Origin: Planctomycetota bacterium
Lineage (GTDB): Bacteria > Planctomycetota > MHYJ01 > JACPRB01
Direction of reading: 5' to 3'
NCBI GenBank assembly: GCA_016200125.1
Contig: JACQFK010000596.1
Coordinates: 1-12,971, forward strand
DNA length: 12,971 nt
The position numbers were made by a program, and so were the translations under genes. The notes beneath the pieces were generated by a model, which saw only the letters and a list, made by a program, of their open reading frames with translations, did no database searches and was not told where the DNA came from. Within the stretch, counting starts at the first letter, position 1. Every line of letters begins with the position of its first letter. This document shows positions 5,810 through 12,760 of this stretch, piece by piece.

Positions 5810-6922
5810 ATGCTCGAATCCGTATCGGCCTTCCTCAATCAGGGGAAGCGGGACCGCGCGCAGGAATTCCTTCGCGCTTCGATGCTGGAGTTTTGCGCCG
5901 ACGCCTTCGCGAAGGGAGAAATACATCATCCGCTCTCGGGCGCAGCGTCGGCCGAACTCCGGGTTGAGCTGACCAGACTCGCCCGCCAGCTCCTGGAGAA
6001 TCCCGACCGCTCCCGCACGGTCGTCGTCGCGCTCGAGAGCGCAGATCGCGCCATCCGGAAGAGGGAAGCCTCCCCCGAGACGCTCGACCGGCTCAACTTC
6101 GCCCTTCAGAAGCTGATCCCCGACATCGCCCTGGTGCTGGACGAAGCCCTCGACCAGGCGCGCTTCAAGCTGGGGGGCGCCGTCTCCGACGTCGAGGATC
6201 CATTGAGCGGGATGAATCGGTTCATGCCCGCAGACGTCGGGCTGCTCGCGACGCTGGCCGGCGAGGGCCTTCGCGCTTTGGACGGAAGCCGGCTTGACAA
6301 GCTGCAGACGGTCAGCCTGCGGGACTTTGACGCGACCGGTCCGGGGCTCGGGGAGTCGCCCAGCGTCTTCGGTCTCAAGGACGATGTCCTCTCCTTCGGA
6401 TGTCCCGGCTGTCTTGAGAGAGCCGAGGCTCCGCTCGACACGTTCGGCGAGAGCATCCTCTGCGGGTGCGGCCAGCCCCTGCGAGTTCCGCGGCCCTCCC
6501 TCGAACGGATGGGCGTCTATCTGAAAGCCAGGAAGGACGCCGCCCTGGGCATCTCCCGCTGCCGCGTCTGCAACGGCGTCATCCAGTTGGGCCGGGATGG
6601 ATTCATGCACGCGGGCTTCTGCAGCGTCCTCTGCGCCAAGCAGGGGCTCGAACGGTTCGGGGAATACGTCCCTCGCCAGGGAATTCTCGACGGGGAGGAC
6701 GTCCGTTTCCAGTGCTCCTGCGGGACGACGATGTCCGCTCCCCGGTCGGAGGTGGGCGGAAAGATTGCCTGCCCCTCTTGCCCTCTGGAGGTCTGGATTC
6801 CGGCTCCCCAGCAGGAGGGCCGTCAGCGCCGGGGTCTCCGGGCCTGCGGAAACTGCGGGAAGCCGATGAAGGCCAGCGCCCTCAAATGCATGTACTGCGG
6901 GTCCCCCGCCCCTCAATCCTGA
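5810..6922 (+). CDS. protein with helical N-terminus and four tandem zinc ribbons
   Basis: This 370-residue soluble protein has an N-terminal helical region (about 1-185). Four Cys-pair sets follow: Cys198/201 with Cys218/220, Cys251/254 with Cys271/275, Cys302/304 with Cys321/324, and Cys346/349 with Cys360/363. Ribbons 1 and 3 share the 'CxCG...P...G...CPxC' type; ribbon 2 ('CRVCNG...FCSVLC') is MYND/TRASH-like; ribbon 4 ('CGNCG...CMYCG') is a classic short ribbon. The ATG at 5810 lies 38 bases after the previous stop; no good ribosome site precedes it. The Cys-to-Gly spacing is intact in all four, so each should bind zinc. Codon choice is looser than in neighbours (more T-ending codons), hinting at a different history. 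The partner, nucleic acid or protein, is unknown. Confidence 0.83.
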   Translation: MLESVSAFLNQGKRDRAQEFLRASMLEFCADAFAKGEIHHPLSGAASAELRVELTRLARQLLENPDRSRTVVVALESADRAIRKREASPETLDRLNFALQKLIPDIALVLDEALDQARFKLGGAVSDVEDPLSGMNRFMPADVGLLATLAGEGLRALDGSRLDKLQTVSLRDFDATGPGLGESPSVFGLKDDVLSFGCPGCLERAEAPLDTFGESILCGCGQPLRVPRPSLERMGVYLKARKDAALGISRCRVCNGVIQLGRDGFMHAGFCSVLCAKQGLERFGEYVPRQGILDGEDVRFQCSCGTTMSAPRSEVGGKIACPSCPLEVWIPAPQQEGRQRRGLRACGNCGKPMKASALKCMYCGSPAPQS

Positions 6923-6925
6923 TTT

Positions 6926-6959
6926 GCGCCGATTTCGTGAAAAATCGTCCTCTCGGCGC
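6926..6959 (+). other. inverted repeat after the zinc-ribbon gene, alternative hairpins
   Basis: GCGCCGA (6926-6932) pairs with TCGGCGC (6953-6959) across a 20-base loop. A competing inner hairpin pairs CGATTT (6930-6935) with AAATCG (6942-6947) across a 6-base loop; the two cannot form together because they share 6930-6932. The site begins 4 bases after the stop of the zinc-ribbon gene and ends 18 bases before the next start. No T-run follows, so it is not a standard intrinsic terminator. It could be a weak terminator, an RNA processing site or a protein site. Confidence 0.4.
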
Positions 6960-6976
6960 GTGCATATAGGTAGAGG

Positions 6977-7750
6977 ATGATGATGGACGCCCCGAGAGTC
7001 GCGCCCGCCGACTGGATCCGCGGGTGGATCGGAATGCTCGACGCCCGCCAGCCGGGCTGGCGCCGGGACTACGATTCCGAGGCCTTCGAACTCGCCGTGA
7101 CCGACCTTTTCGGCGAGGCGCCCCGGCCGGCCTTCGGGACGACCGACCTGGACATCCTGGGGGAGTTCTCCCTCGAGGGGCCCGACCAGGCGGCCGACGT
7201 CTGCCGCCGCGAACTTTCCTCGAGCGAGGAGTTCCGCCGCGCGATGTCGGACTTCGAATTCCAGTTCCGGCTCTGCCACGGCTCCAGCCGCGCCTCGTCC
7301 ACCCTCCGCGAGGCGCGCGCCGGGGCCCTGGGCCGGGTGATCGACGTCCTCCTGCGGCCGCTCGCGAAGCGGCTCGACGGCGTCGGCCACGCGATGGACA
7401 TGCGCGACCGGCGCGGCGCGCGCCGTTGCGCCCCGCTGTCGGACCTGGCGGCGGGTCCCGGCCTCCCGCCGCTGCTCGAAGCGATCGGCCGCGAGGCGGC
7501 CGGTCGCGTGGCCGGACGGGCGCGGCAGGAGCTTTCCCCGCCCGCGCTCTCGGCGGTCCGCTCCCTGTTCCTGGATCCCGACGGCGGACCCGCCTGCGAA
7601 GCGGCGGCGCGCGAAGGGATCTCGCCCGCGACGCTGACCCGCGCGATGCAGCGCCTGCGGGAGATCTCCGCGGAGGAGCTGGAGGGCTGCCCCGAGGAGG
7701 TCCACCGGCCCTTCGTGTCCTCTCTGTTCGAGCTCCTGGGCGCCGCCTAG
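6977..7750 (+). CDS. unrecognised protein with a helix-turn-helix-like C-terminus
   Basis: This 257-residue protein is of no family I recognise. It is soluble, with no signal peptide or membrane segment. Residues 1-180 are acidic/basic helical ('LDILGEFSLEGPDQAADVC', 'FRRAMSDFEFQFRLC'). Residues about 186-230 ('LSPPALSAVRSLFLD' then 'AAAREGISPATLTRAMQRL') read like the last helices of a sigma-factor region 4 or similar helix-turn-helix, but no sigma region 2 is visible. Three consecutive ATG codons lie at 6977, 6980 and 6983; AGAGG at 6972-6976 fits the third best, with six bases between, so the true length may be 255. It stands between the zinc-ribbon gene and tatA, with 18+ base gaps. A regulatory role is a weak inference. 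Confidence 0.72.
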   Translation: MMMDAPRVAPADWIRGWIGMLDARQPGWRRDYDSEAFELAVTDLFGEAPRPAFGTTDLDILGEFSLEGPDQAADVCRRELSSSEEFRRAMSDFEFQFRLCHGSSRASSTLREARAGALGRVIDVLLRPLAKRLDGVGHAMDMRDRRGARRCAPLSDLAAGPGLPPLLEAIGREAAGRVAGRARQELSPPALSAVRSLFLDPDGGPACEAAAREGISPATLTRAMQRLREISAEELEGCPEEVHRPFVSSLFELLGAA

Positions 7751-7822
7751 AGAGAAGCCGATATCCGATGAATCCGACCGATCTTCCCGTCCGTCCCGAG
7801 CCTGAGGATGAAAGGAGCTTCC

Positions 7823-8044
7823 ATGACTCCGATGCTGGCGACCATGAGCGCGACCCATATCGTGCTGGTGGCGGTGGTGGTGCTGCTGCTGTTCGGGGCC
7901 CAGAAGATCCCCCAGCTGATGCGCTCGGTGGGCTCGGGGCTCAACGAGTTCAAGAAGGGCCTGAAGGAGGGCGAGGAGGCCTTGCTCGCCGAGGCGAAGG
8001 CGCCCCCCGAGAAGCCCGCGGAGACGACCCCGAAGTCCGCATGA
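7823..8044 (+). CDS. tatA: twin-arginine translocase subunit TatA
   Basis: This 73-residue protein is the pore-forming subunit of the Tat system, which exports folded proteins bearing twin-arginine signals. It has the family layout: a short periplasmic N-terminus, one membrane helix (about 10-25), the hinge 'FG' (Phe24-Gly25) followed by 'AQKIPQLMRSVG', then an amphipathic helix with 'EFKKGLKEG' and a charged, disordered tail. There is no Glu at the position typical of TatB, so it is better called TatA/E. The start at 7823 is chosen over the in-frame ATG at 7808 because AAAGGAG (7811-7817) is five bases upstream and would lie inside the longer form. It overlaps tatC by four bases (ATGA), so the two are coupled. 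No tatB is seen. Confidence 0.9.
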   Translation: MTPMLATMSATHIVLVAVVVLLLFGAQKIPQLMRSVGSGLNEFKKGLKEGEEALLAEAKAPPEKPAETTPKSA

Positions 8045-8751
8045 GCTTCGTCCAGCACCTGGACGAGCTGCGCACGCGGCTGATACGCTCGATCCTGGCG
8101 CTGTCGATCGCGGTCACGGTGGCGATGGTCTTCTACAAGAGCCTGATCGGCATCGCCACGCTCCCTCATTTCCGGGCGATGGCCTGGCTGGGGCTTCCGG
8201 CGCGCTTCATCACCGACGACGTCACCAAGTCGGTGGGCGCGGTCATGAAGCTCGCGAGCATCGTGGGGCTTTTTTTCGCCTCGCCCTACATCGCGCGGGA
8301 ACTCTGGGGCTTCGTCGGCGCCGGCCTCTACCGCGAGGAGAGACGCTACGTGAGAGCTTTCGCCCCGGCATCCTTTCTCCTGTTCGTCCTCGGCTGCACG
8401 TTCGGTTACTTCATTCTGATCCCCTACGCACTCTACGGAATGATCACGATGATGCCGCTCGACAAGGTCGAGCCGGTCCTCAATATCGGAGACTACCTGG
8501 GCCTCGTGCTGACGCTGACCATCATGCTCGGCGCGATCTTCCAGCTCCCGCTCGTGATGGTCTTCCTCACGAAGATCGGGGTCGTCGAGCCGCGGCGCTG
8601 GCGGGGCTGGCGGCGCCACGCGATCCTGGCGAATCTGGTTCTGGCCTCGGTCCTCGCGCCGCCCGACCTGCTCAGCATGGTCGTCTTCGTCCTGCCGCTC
8701 CTCGTGCTCTACGAGATCGGCGTCTGCTGCTCGGTCCTGGCCTCGAGGTGA
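8041..8751 (+). CDS. tatC: Sec-independent protein translocase TatC
   Basis: This is the Tat receptor, an inner-membrane protein of 236 residues with six predicted membrane helices, binding twin-arginine signal peptides. Family marks: N-terminal 'HLDELRTRL' (6-14), the first cytoplasmic loop 'GAGLYREERRY' (93-103) with the conserved acidic residue, 'GYFILIP' (122-128), and 'LAPPDLLS' (205-212). Notable: at the 'FExP' position of helix 4, where E. coli has Glu170, this protein has Gln168 ('AIFQLP'). The periplasmic stretch after helix 1 ('PARFITDDVTKSVGAVMKL') is unlike the common 'SPTEAF' form. The gene starts on the ATGA overlap with tatA. It belongs to a minimal TatA-TatC pair. No twin-arginine substrate is encoded in the window. 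Confidence 0.92.
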   Translation: MSFVQHLDELRTRLIRSILALSIAVTVAMVFYKSLIGIATLPHFRAMAWLGLPARFITDDVTKSVGAVMKLASIVGLFFASPYIARELWGFVGAGLYREERRYVRAFAPASFLLFVLGCTFGYFILIPYALYGMITMMPLDKVEPVLNIGDYLGLVLTLTIMLGAIFQLPLVMVFLTKIGVVEPRRWRGWRRHAILANLVLASVLAPPDLLSMVVFVLPLLVLYEIGVCCSVLASR

Positions 8752-8763
8752 TAGACTAGAGGC

Positions 8764-9282
8764 ATGGAGAAGCAGCGTCCCTGCCCCTACTGCGCCGAGC
8801 CGATCCTCGTCGAGGCGATCAAGTGCAAGCACTGCGGGACGATGCTCAACGGCGCCGCGCCGGCTTCGGCATCGAAGGACGAGGAGCAGCTGCGCCAGCT
8901 CCAAATCGGCCACTACGTGGTGTCCGGCCTCACCGCGCTCTTCGCCTGCATGCCCATCCTGCACGTCGCGATGGGACTGGCCATCGTCTTCGGGGGCGAC
9001 TCGTTCATGAAGGACAAGTCGGGCCACGGGCCGCCCCCCTTCTTCGGATGGCTCTTCGTCGTCGCGGGATCCCTGTTCATCGTGGCCGGCTGGACGATCG
9101 CGTCGCTGCTCTTCGTCGCCGCCAAGGCGATTGGGCGTCGGCGACGCCACACGTTCTGCGTCGTGGTGGCCGCGGTTGCCTGCCTGATGATGCCCTTCGG
9201 CACCGTCCTCGGGATCTTCACGCTCATCACGCTGAACCGCCCCTCGGTCAAGCTGCTCTTCGAGGCGAACCGGCCGGCGTAA
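8764..9282 (+). CDS. zinc-ribbon membrane protein
   Basis: This 172-residue protein opens with a zinc ribbon (Cys7/Cys10 and Cys21/Cys24, 'CPYC' and 'CKHCG'), then a short polar linker and three hydrophobic segments (about 51-77, 94-121, 130-156). The ribbon should be cytoplasmic. The end of the last segment, 'PFGTVLGIFTLITLNRPSV', matches a motif I associate with uncharacterised multi-pass proteins that often carry an N-terminal ribbon; I cannot name the family with certainty. The start lies 13 bases after tatC, with no strong ribosome site but GAGG nearby (8758-8762, 'AGAGG'). It is probably in the tat transcription unit. The function is unknown; a membrane-bound interaction or regulatory role is possible. 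Confidence 0.85.
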   Translation: MEKQRPCPYCAEPILVEAIKCKHCGTMLNGAAPASASKDEEQLRQLQIGHYVVSGLTALFACMPILHVAMGLAIVFGGDSFMKDKSGHGPPPFFGWLFVVAGSLFIVAGWTIASLLFVAAKAIGRRRRHTFCVVVAAVACLMMPFGTVLGIFTLITLNRPSVKLLFEANRPA

Positions 9283-9286
9283 TTCC

Positions 9287-9315
9287 TTTTCTTGGGCTGG
9301 GGGGCTCCTTATACT
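9287..9315 (+). promoter_or_regulatory. probable -10 element for mutS
   Basis: TATACT at 9310-9315 is identical to the -10 of the holA promoter. The matching -35 position (9287-9292, TTTTCT) is poor. Transcription would begin around 9321-9322, right at the GTG that best fits the MutS N-terminus, so the message could be leaderless or nearly so. There is no Shine-Dalgarno before either candidate start, which agrees with that reading. Confidence 0.45.
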
Positions 9316-9321
9316 CGCGCG

Positions 9322-11820
9322 GTGGCCAGCCCCCTCATGGAGCAGTACTCCCAGATCAAGGCGAAACACGCCGAGGATATCCTCCTCTTCCGCCTGGGTG
9401 ACTTCTACGAAATGTTCTATGAGGACGCCAAGACCGCGTCCAAGGTCCTCGGCATCGTCCTTACCTCGCGCTCCAAGGGAGACGCGCGCATCCCCATGTG
9501 CGGCATCCCTTTCCACTCGTCGCAGTCCTACATCAACGGGCTCCTCAAGGCGGGGCACCGCGTCGCCGTCTGCGAGCAGCTGCAGGATCCCGAGGAGGCC
9601 GACGGCATCGTCGACCGCGGCGTCGTCCGGGTCATCACGCCCGGCACGCTGGTCGAGGAGTCGATCCTCGAGGAGAAGAAGAACAACTACCTCGCCGCCG
9701 CCGTGACCGACGGCCCGAAGACGGGGCTCGCGTGGGTGGATCTTTCGACCGGCGAGTTCCGCCTCGCCGACGTGCCCGGCGACCGCCTGCCGGACGAGCT
9801 CGTCCGGCTCTCGCCGAGCGAGACGCTGCTGCCCTCGTCTATGGTCGAGACCCAGGGGCCGCGCGTCCAGGCCGCGGCGGGCGGACTGCTCACCCCCTTC
9901 CACGACTGGACCTTCGACCGCGACAACGCGAAGCGCTCGCTCTGCGAGCACTTCGGGGTGAAGTCGCTGCGCGGCTTCGGCTGCGAGGAGCTCGGGCCCG
10001 CCGTCGCCGCCGCGGGCGCGGTGCTCGCCTATCTCAAGGAGACCCAGAAGGGGCCGCTCCAGCACCTGACGCGCCTCGAGCGCTATGTCGGGGAGGGGCG
10101 GATGTTCCTGGACCGGCAGACGCAGGCCTCGCTCGAACTCACCGAGACCCTGCGCGGCGGGGAGCGGAAGGGCTCGCTGCTCTGGGTGCTCGACCGGACG
10201 CGGACCCCGATGGGCGCGCGGCTGCTGCGCGAGTGGGTGACCTCGCCGCTGATCCGGGTCGAGGACATCCGCGCGCGGGCGCTCGCCCGGGTCGGTTCGG
10301 GCCGCGCCAACGCCCGCGATCTCGTGGGCCTGCGCTCCTCGCTCCTGCCGCTCCCGGCGCTCGCGTCGATCAAGTTCAAGGCGAAGGGCCTGGCGTCGCA
10401 GCGCCTCGGCACGCACGCGGAGCTGGCCGGCTATCTCGGGAAGGCGCTGCAGGACGACCCTCCCCACCTGCTCACCGAGGGCGGCATCGTGAAGCGCGGC
10501 TTCGACGCCGAGCTCGACAAGCTCCACTCGATCGCGACGGACGGGAAGAGCTGGATCGCGAACTTCGAGTCCGAGGAGGTGAAGCGCAGCGGCATCCCCT
10601 CGCTCAAGGTCGGCTACACCCAGGTGTTCGGCTACTACATCGAGATCACCAACGCGCACAAGGAGAAGATCCCCTCGGGCTACGTGCGCAAGCAGACGCT
10701 CAAGAACGCCGAGCGCTACATCACCCCGGAGCTCAAGGAGTACGAGACGATGGTCCTCAACGCGGAGGACCGCCTGAAGGACCTGGAGTACGAGGTCTTC
10801 CAGAAGGTGCGCGCCCGCGTGGCCGAGGAGATCGCCGAGCTTCAGCAGACGGCCCGCTCGCTGGCCTTCCTCGACACGGCCGCGTCGCTCGCGCAGGTCG
10901 CCGGCGAGAACAAGTACGTCCTTCCCGAGGTGGACGACTCGACGGCCTTCGAGGTGCGCGACGCGCGGCATCCCGTCCTCGAGATGATGGTCGAGGACAA
11001 GGTGGTGCCGAACGAAGTGGTGCTCACCGGGGAGAAGCCCGTCGCGCTCATCACGGGGCCGAACATGGCGGGCAAGTCGACCTACATCCGCCAGGCGGCG
11101 CTGGTCGCGCTGATGGCGCAGATGGGCTCCTACGTTCCGGCCGGCTCGGCGAAGATCGGCGCCGTCGACCGCATCTTCACCCGCGTCGGCGCCGCCGACG
11201 AGCTCACGCGCGGGCAGTCGACCTTCATGGTCGAGATGAGCGAGACGGCGAACATCCTGAACAACGCCACGAACCGGAGCCTGATCATCCTGGACGAGAT
11301 CGGGCGGGGCACCTCGACCTTCGACGGCGTCTCGATCGCCTGGGCGGTGACCGAGTACCTGCACGACAAGCTGAAGGCGCGGACCCTTTTCGCGACGCAC
11401 TACCACGAGCTCACCGAGCTCGGCCGCGTGCTCAAGGGCGTGCGCAACCTCCACGTCTCGGTGAAGGAGTGGGGGGAGGGGATCGTGTTCCTGCACCGGA
11501 TCGTGGAGGGGCCGACCGACAAGAGCTACGGCATCCACGTCGCGCGGCTGGCGGGCATCCCCAAGCCGGTCGTGGAGCGGTCGAAGGTGATCCTGGCGGG
11601 CCTCGAGTCGATGACGCTCGACCAGACCGACCGGCCCAAGATCGCGGCGCACAAGCCCAAGCCCGGCGAGCTCCAGCAGCTGGCGCTCTTCTCCGCGGCT
11701 CCGAAGGTCGAGCGCGACCCGATCCGCGACGAGCTCGCGTCGCTGGACTACAACAAGCTCTCGCCGATCGAGGCGCTCAAGAAGCTGGCCGAGTTCGTCG
11801 AGAAGTCGAAGAAGAAGTAG
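9322..11820 (+). CDS. mutS: DNA mismatch repair protein MutS
   Basis: MutS recognises base mismatches and small loops in DNA as an ATPase dimer and recruits MutL. Seen here: mismatch-reading Phe-x-Glu in 'GDFYEMF' (Phe28, Glu30), core/clamp motif 'KVGYTQVFGYYIEIT', 'KNAERYITPELKEYE', Walker A 'GPNMAGKST' (579-587), Walker B with Asp658-Glu659, and 'ATHYHEL'. 'QLALF' at 786-790 is a good beta-clamp-binding motif, and a C-terminal helix-turn-helix follows. The length is 832 residues (E. coli 853). I chose GTG at 9322 because 'SPLMEQY' matches the conserved N-terminal 'TPMMQQY'; ATG at 9337 is the alternative. Odd: about 26 residues of the lever-domain helices, after 'DIRAR' (about 320), are missing compared with E. 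coli, in frame. Confidence 0.95.
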   Translation: MASPLMEQYSQIKAKHAEDILLFRLGDFYEMFYEDAKTASKVLGIVLTSRSKGDARIPMCGIPFHSSQSYINGLLKAGHRVAVCEQLQDPEEADGIVDRGVVRVITPGTLVEESILEEKKNNYLAAAVTDGPKTGLAWVDLSTGEFRLADVPGDRLPDELVRLSPSETLLPSSMVETQGPRVQAAAGGLLTPFHDWTFDRDNAKRSLCEHFGVKSLRGFGCEELGPAVAAAGAVLAYLKETQKGPLQHLTRLERYVGEGRMFLDRQTQASLELTETLRGGERKGSLLWVLDRTRTPMGARLLREWVTSPLIRVEDIRARALARVGSGRANARDLVGLRSSLLPLPALASIKFKAKGLASQRLGTHAELAGYLGKALQDDPPHLLTEGGIVKRGFDAELDKLHSIATDGKSWIANFESEEVKRSGIPSLKVGYTQVFGYYIEITNAHKEKIPSGYVRKQTLKNAERYITPELKEYETMVLNAEDRLKDLEYEVFQKVRARVAEEIAELQQTARSLAFLDTAASLAQVAGENKYVLPEVDDSTAFEVRDARHPVLEMMVEDKVVPNEVVLTGEKPVALITGPNMAGKSTYIRQAALVALMAQMGSYVPAGSAKIGAVDRIFTRVGAADELTRGQSTFMVEMSETANILNNATNRSLIILDEIGRGTSTFDGVSIAWAVTEYLHDKLKARTLFATHYHELTELGRVLKGVRNLHVSVKEWGEGIVFLHRIVEGPTDKSYGIHVARLAGIPKPVVERSKVILAGLESMTLDQTDRPKIAAHKPKPGELQQLALFSAAPKVERDPIRDELASLDYNKLSPIEALKKLAEFVEKSKKK

Positions 11821-11826
11821 GGACCC

Positions 11827-12429
11827 CTAGCGCTGCAGCCCCTGCAGCAGGCTTACGAAGGGTAGAAGCACCCCCGCAAAGACTCCCCCCAGCAGCGCCG
11901 CGCTTCCGAGCCCCAGCACGAGGTTGAGCGCGGTCCGCCCTTTTCCGGGCCGGCGGAAGCGGTAGAGGACGACGGCCAGGCCGATCAGCGCCGCCGCCAG
12001 GAGCGGCCAGTAGGTCCGCATCGACCCGCTCAGGGTCCAGAACAGGAGCGTCAGGCCGGGGAGCGGCACGCGGACCTTGATGAACACCTGGACGAGCGCG
12101 GGAGTGATCAGCAGCTGCACGAAGGTGAAGAAGAGCAGGAAGAGGTAGCCCATCTCGCCGAGGCTGCCCGACCAGACCCGGAACCGGGGGCCCTCCGCCG
12201 TTGCGGCGACGGCCGCCGGCGCGGGGAAGCTCCGGGCGATCCGCTTCAGGTCCCCCAGCTCGACGAAGGCCTGGCCGACGGCGTCCATCTCCGGGATGCC
12301 GGCGGCGACCTTGGCCTCGACGGCGTCCTCGAGGTGGGCCAGCAGCTCCCGCTTCTGCTCGTCGCTGAGCCGCGCTTCGACTCCGGTGGCCTCGAAGATC
12401 CTACGGAGCGCTTCTTCCCGGTTTGCCAT
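11827..12429 (-). CDS. HAAS/permease-prefix membrane protein, PadR-linked
   Basis: This 200-residue protein has an N-terminal HAAS-type helical domain (about 1-70): 'LSDEQKRELLAHLEDAVEAKVAAG' region and 'FVELGDLKRIARSF'. Such domains are the usual partner of PadR regulators and often prefix permeases. Three hydrophobic segments follow (about 93-117, 138-157, 167-192). The stretch 'ITPALVQVFIKVRVPLPGLTLL' then 'SGSMRTYWPLL' looks like the membrane hairpin of GspF/PilC ('VPxF...LPxxT...YW'). The ATG is preceded by GGGAGGA with about six bases between. It overlaps the end of padR by 29 bases, so the two are cotranscribed. It is convergent with mutS, six bases apart. Its function is unknown; the PadR link suggests a stress- or compound-responsive membrane protein. 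Confidence 0.85.
   Translation of the reverse strand: MANREEALRRIFEATGVEARLSDEQKRELLAHLEDAVEAKVAAGIPEMDAVGQAFVELGDLKRIARSFPAPAAVAATAEGPRFRVWSGSLGEMGYLFLLFFTFVQLLITPALVQVFIKVRVPLPGLTLLFWTLSGSMRTYWPLLAAALIGLAVVLYRFRRPGKGRTALNLVLGLGSAALLGGVFAGVLLPFVSLLQGLQR
11832..11848 (+). other. hairpin just after mutS, inside the convergent gene's end
   Basis: GCTGCAG (11832-11838) pairs with CTGCAGC (11842-11848) across CCC. It starts 12 bases after the mutS stop and also encodes the last residues of the opposing gene ('LLQGLQR'). No T-run follows on either strand. Convergent genes six bases apart need some terminator, so a role is possible but unproven. Confidence 0.3.
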
Positions 12430-12727
12430 GTCGTCCTCCCAGAAGCAATTCGGACACCACGCGGACCTGCTCTTTCCAGTCGGCGCGCTCCTTCGCGAGC
12501 GCGGTCTTCCCCTTCCGGGTGAGCCCGTAGTACTTGCGGTCCTTGCCGTTCGGCGCCTTGCGCCAGGCCGAGGAGAGGAAGCCGTCCCGCTCGAGGCGGT
12601 GGAGTAGGGGATAGAGGGTGCCCTCCTCCCAGCGGAGGTTGGCGCGCCGCCGGGCGCGCTGGGCGATCTCGTAGCCGTAGAGCGGACGGGCTTCCAGGAT
12701 AGCGAGGACGAGCGGCCGGAGTTCCAT
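12401..12727 (-). CDS. PadR-family transcriptional regulator
   Basis: This 108-residue protein is a winged helix-turn-helix repressor of the PadR family, the usual length for the short PadR-s2 type. Motifs: 'LYGYEI' (16-21), the recognition region 'GTLYPLLHRLERDGFL' (36-51), and the wing 'RKYYGLTRKGK' (64-74). The start is the ATG at 12727; an in-frame upstream extension to 12781 crosses the palindromic operator and is rejected. It overlaps the next gene, a HAAS membrane protein, by 29 bases, a pairing well known for this family. Autoregulation is likely because a perfect inverted repeat covers its start. The effector is unknown. The C-terminal tail ('GGRHGKPGRSAP') is basic and probably flexible. 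Confidence 0.93.
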   Translation of the reverse strand: MELRPLVLAILEARPLYGYEIAQRARRRANLRWEEGTLYPLLHRLERDGFLSSAWRKAPNGKDRKYYGLTRKGKTALAKERADWKEQVRVVSELLLGGRHGKPGRSAP

Positions 12728-12746
12728 ACCTAGGTCCTCTAGGTAT
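12726..12746 (-). promoter_or_regulatory. probable PadR operator over the padR start
   Basis: ATACCTAG (12726-12733) and CTAGGTAT (12739-12746) form a perfect 8-base inverted repeat with a 5-base spacer. On the - strand it covers the Shine-Dalgarno-like AGGA and the first two bases of the padR ATG, and overlaps a TATACC (12747-12742) that could serve as -10. PadR proteins bind palindromes of this size in their own promoters. The same sequence in RNA could also fold into a hairpin around the start. Confidence 0.7.
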
Positions 12747-12760
12747 AGACTAGACGCCGC

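Noticed and set aside
9281..9296. T-rich stretch after the zinc-ribbon membrane gene as an intrinsic terminator
   Set aside because: No stable GC stem precedes the TTTTCTT; the only nearby palindrome (CCGGCCGG) lacks a loop.
7747..11652. A 1301-codon open frame on the - strand opposite tatA-mutS
   Set aside because: It runs antisense to clearly conserved tatA, tatC and mutS, and is rich in Arg/Leu/Glu/His as expected for the shadow of a GC-rich coding strand. It has no recognisable domain.
9498..11927. An 809-codon + strand frame inside mutS
   Set aside because: It is out of frame with the conserved MutS motifs, is dominated by Arg/Gly/Ala, and has no start context; it is a frame shadow.
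12296..12607. A 103-codon + strand frame opposite padR and its partner
   Set aside because: It is antisense to two well-supported genes and shows no conserved motif.
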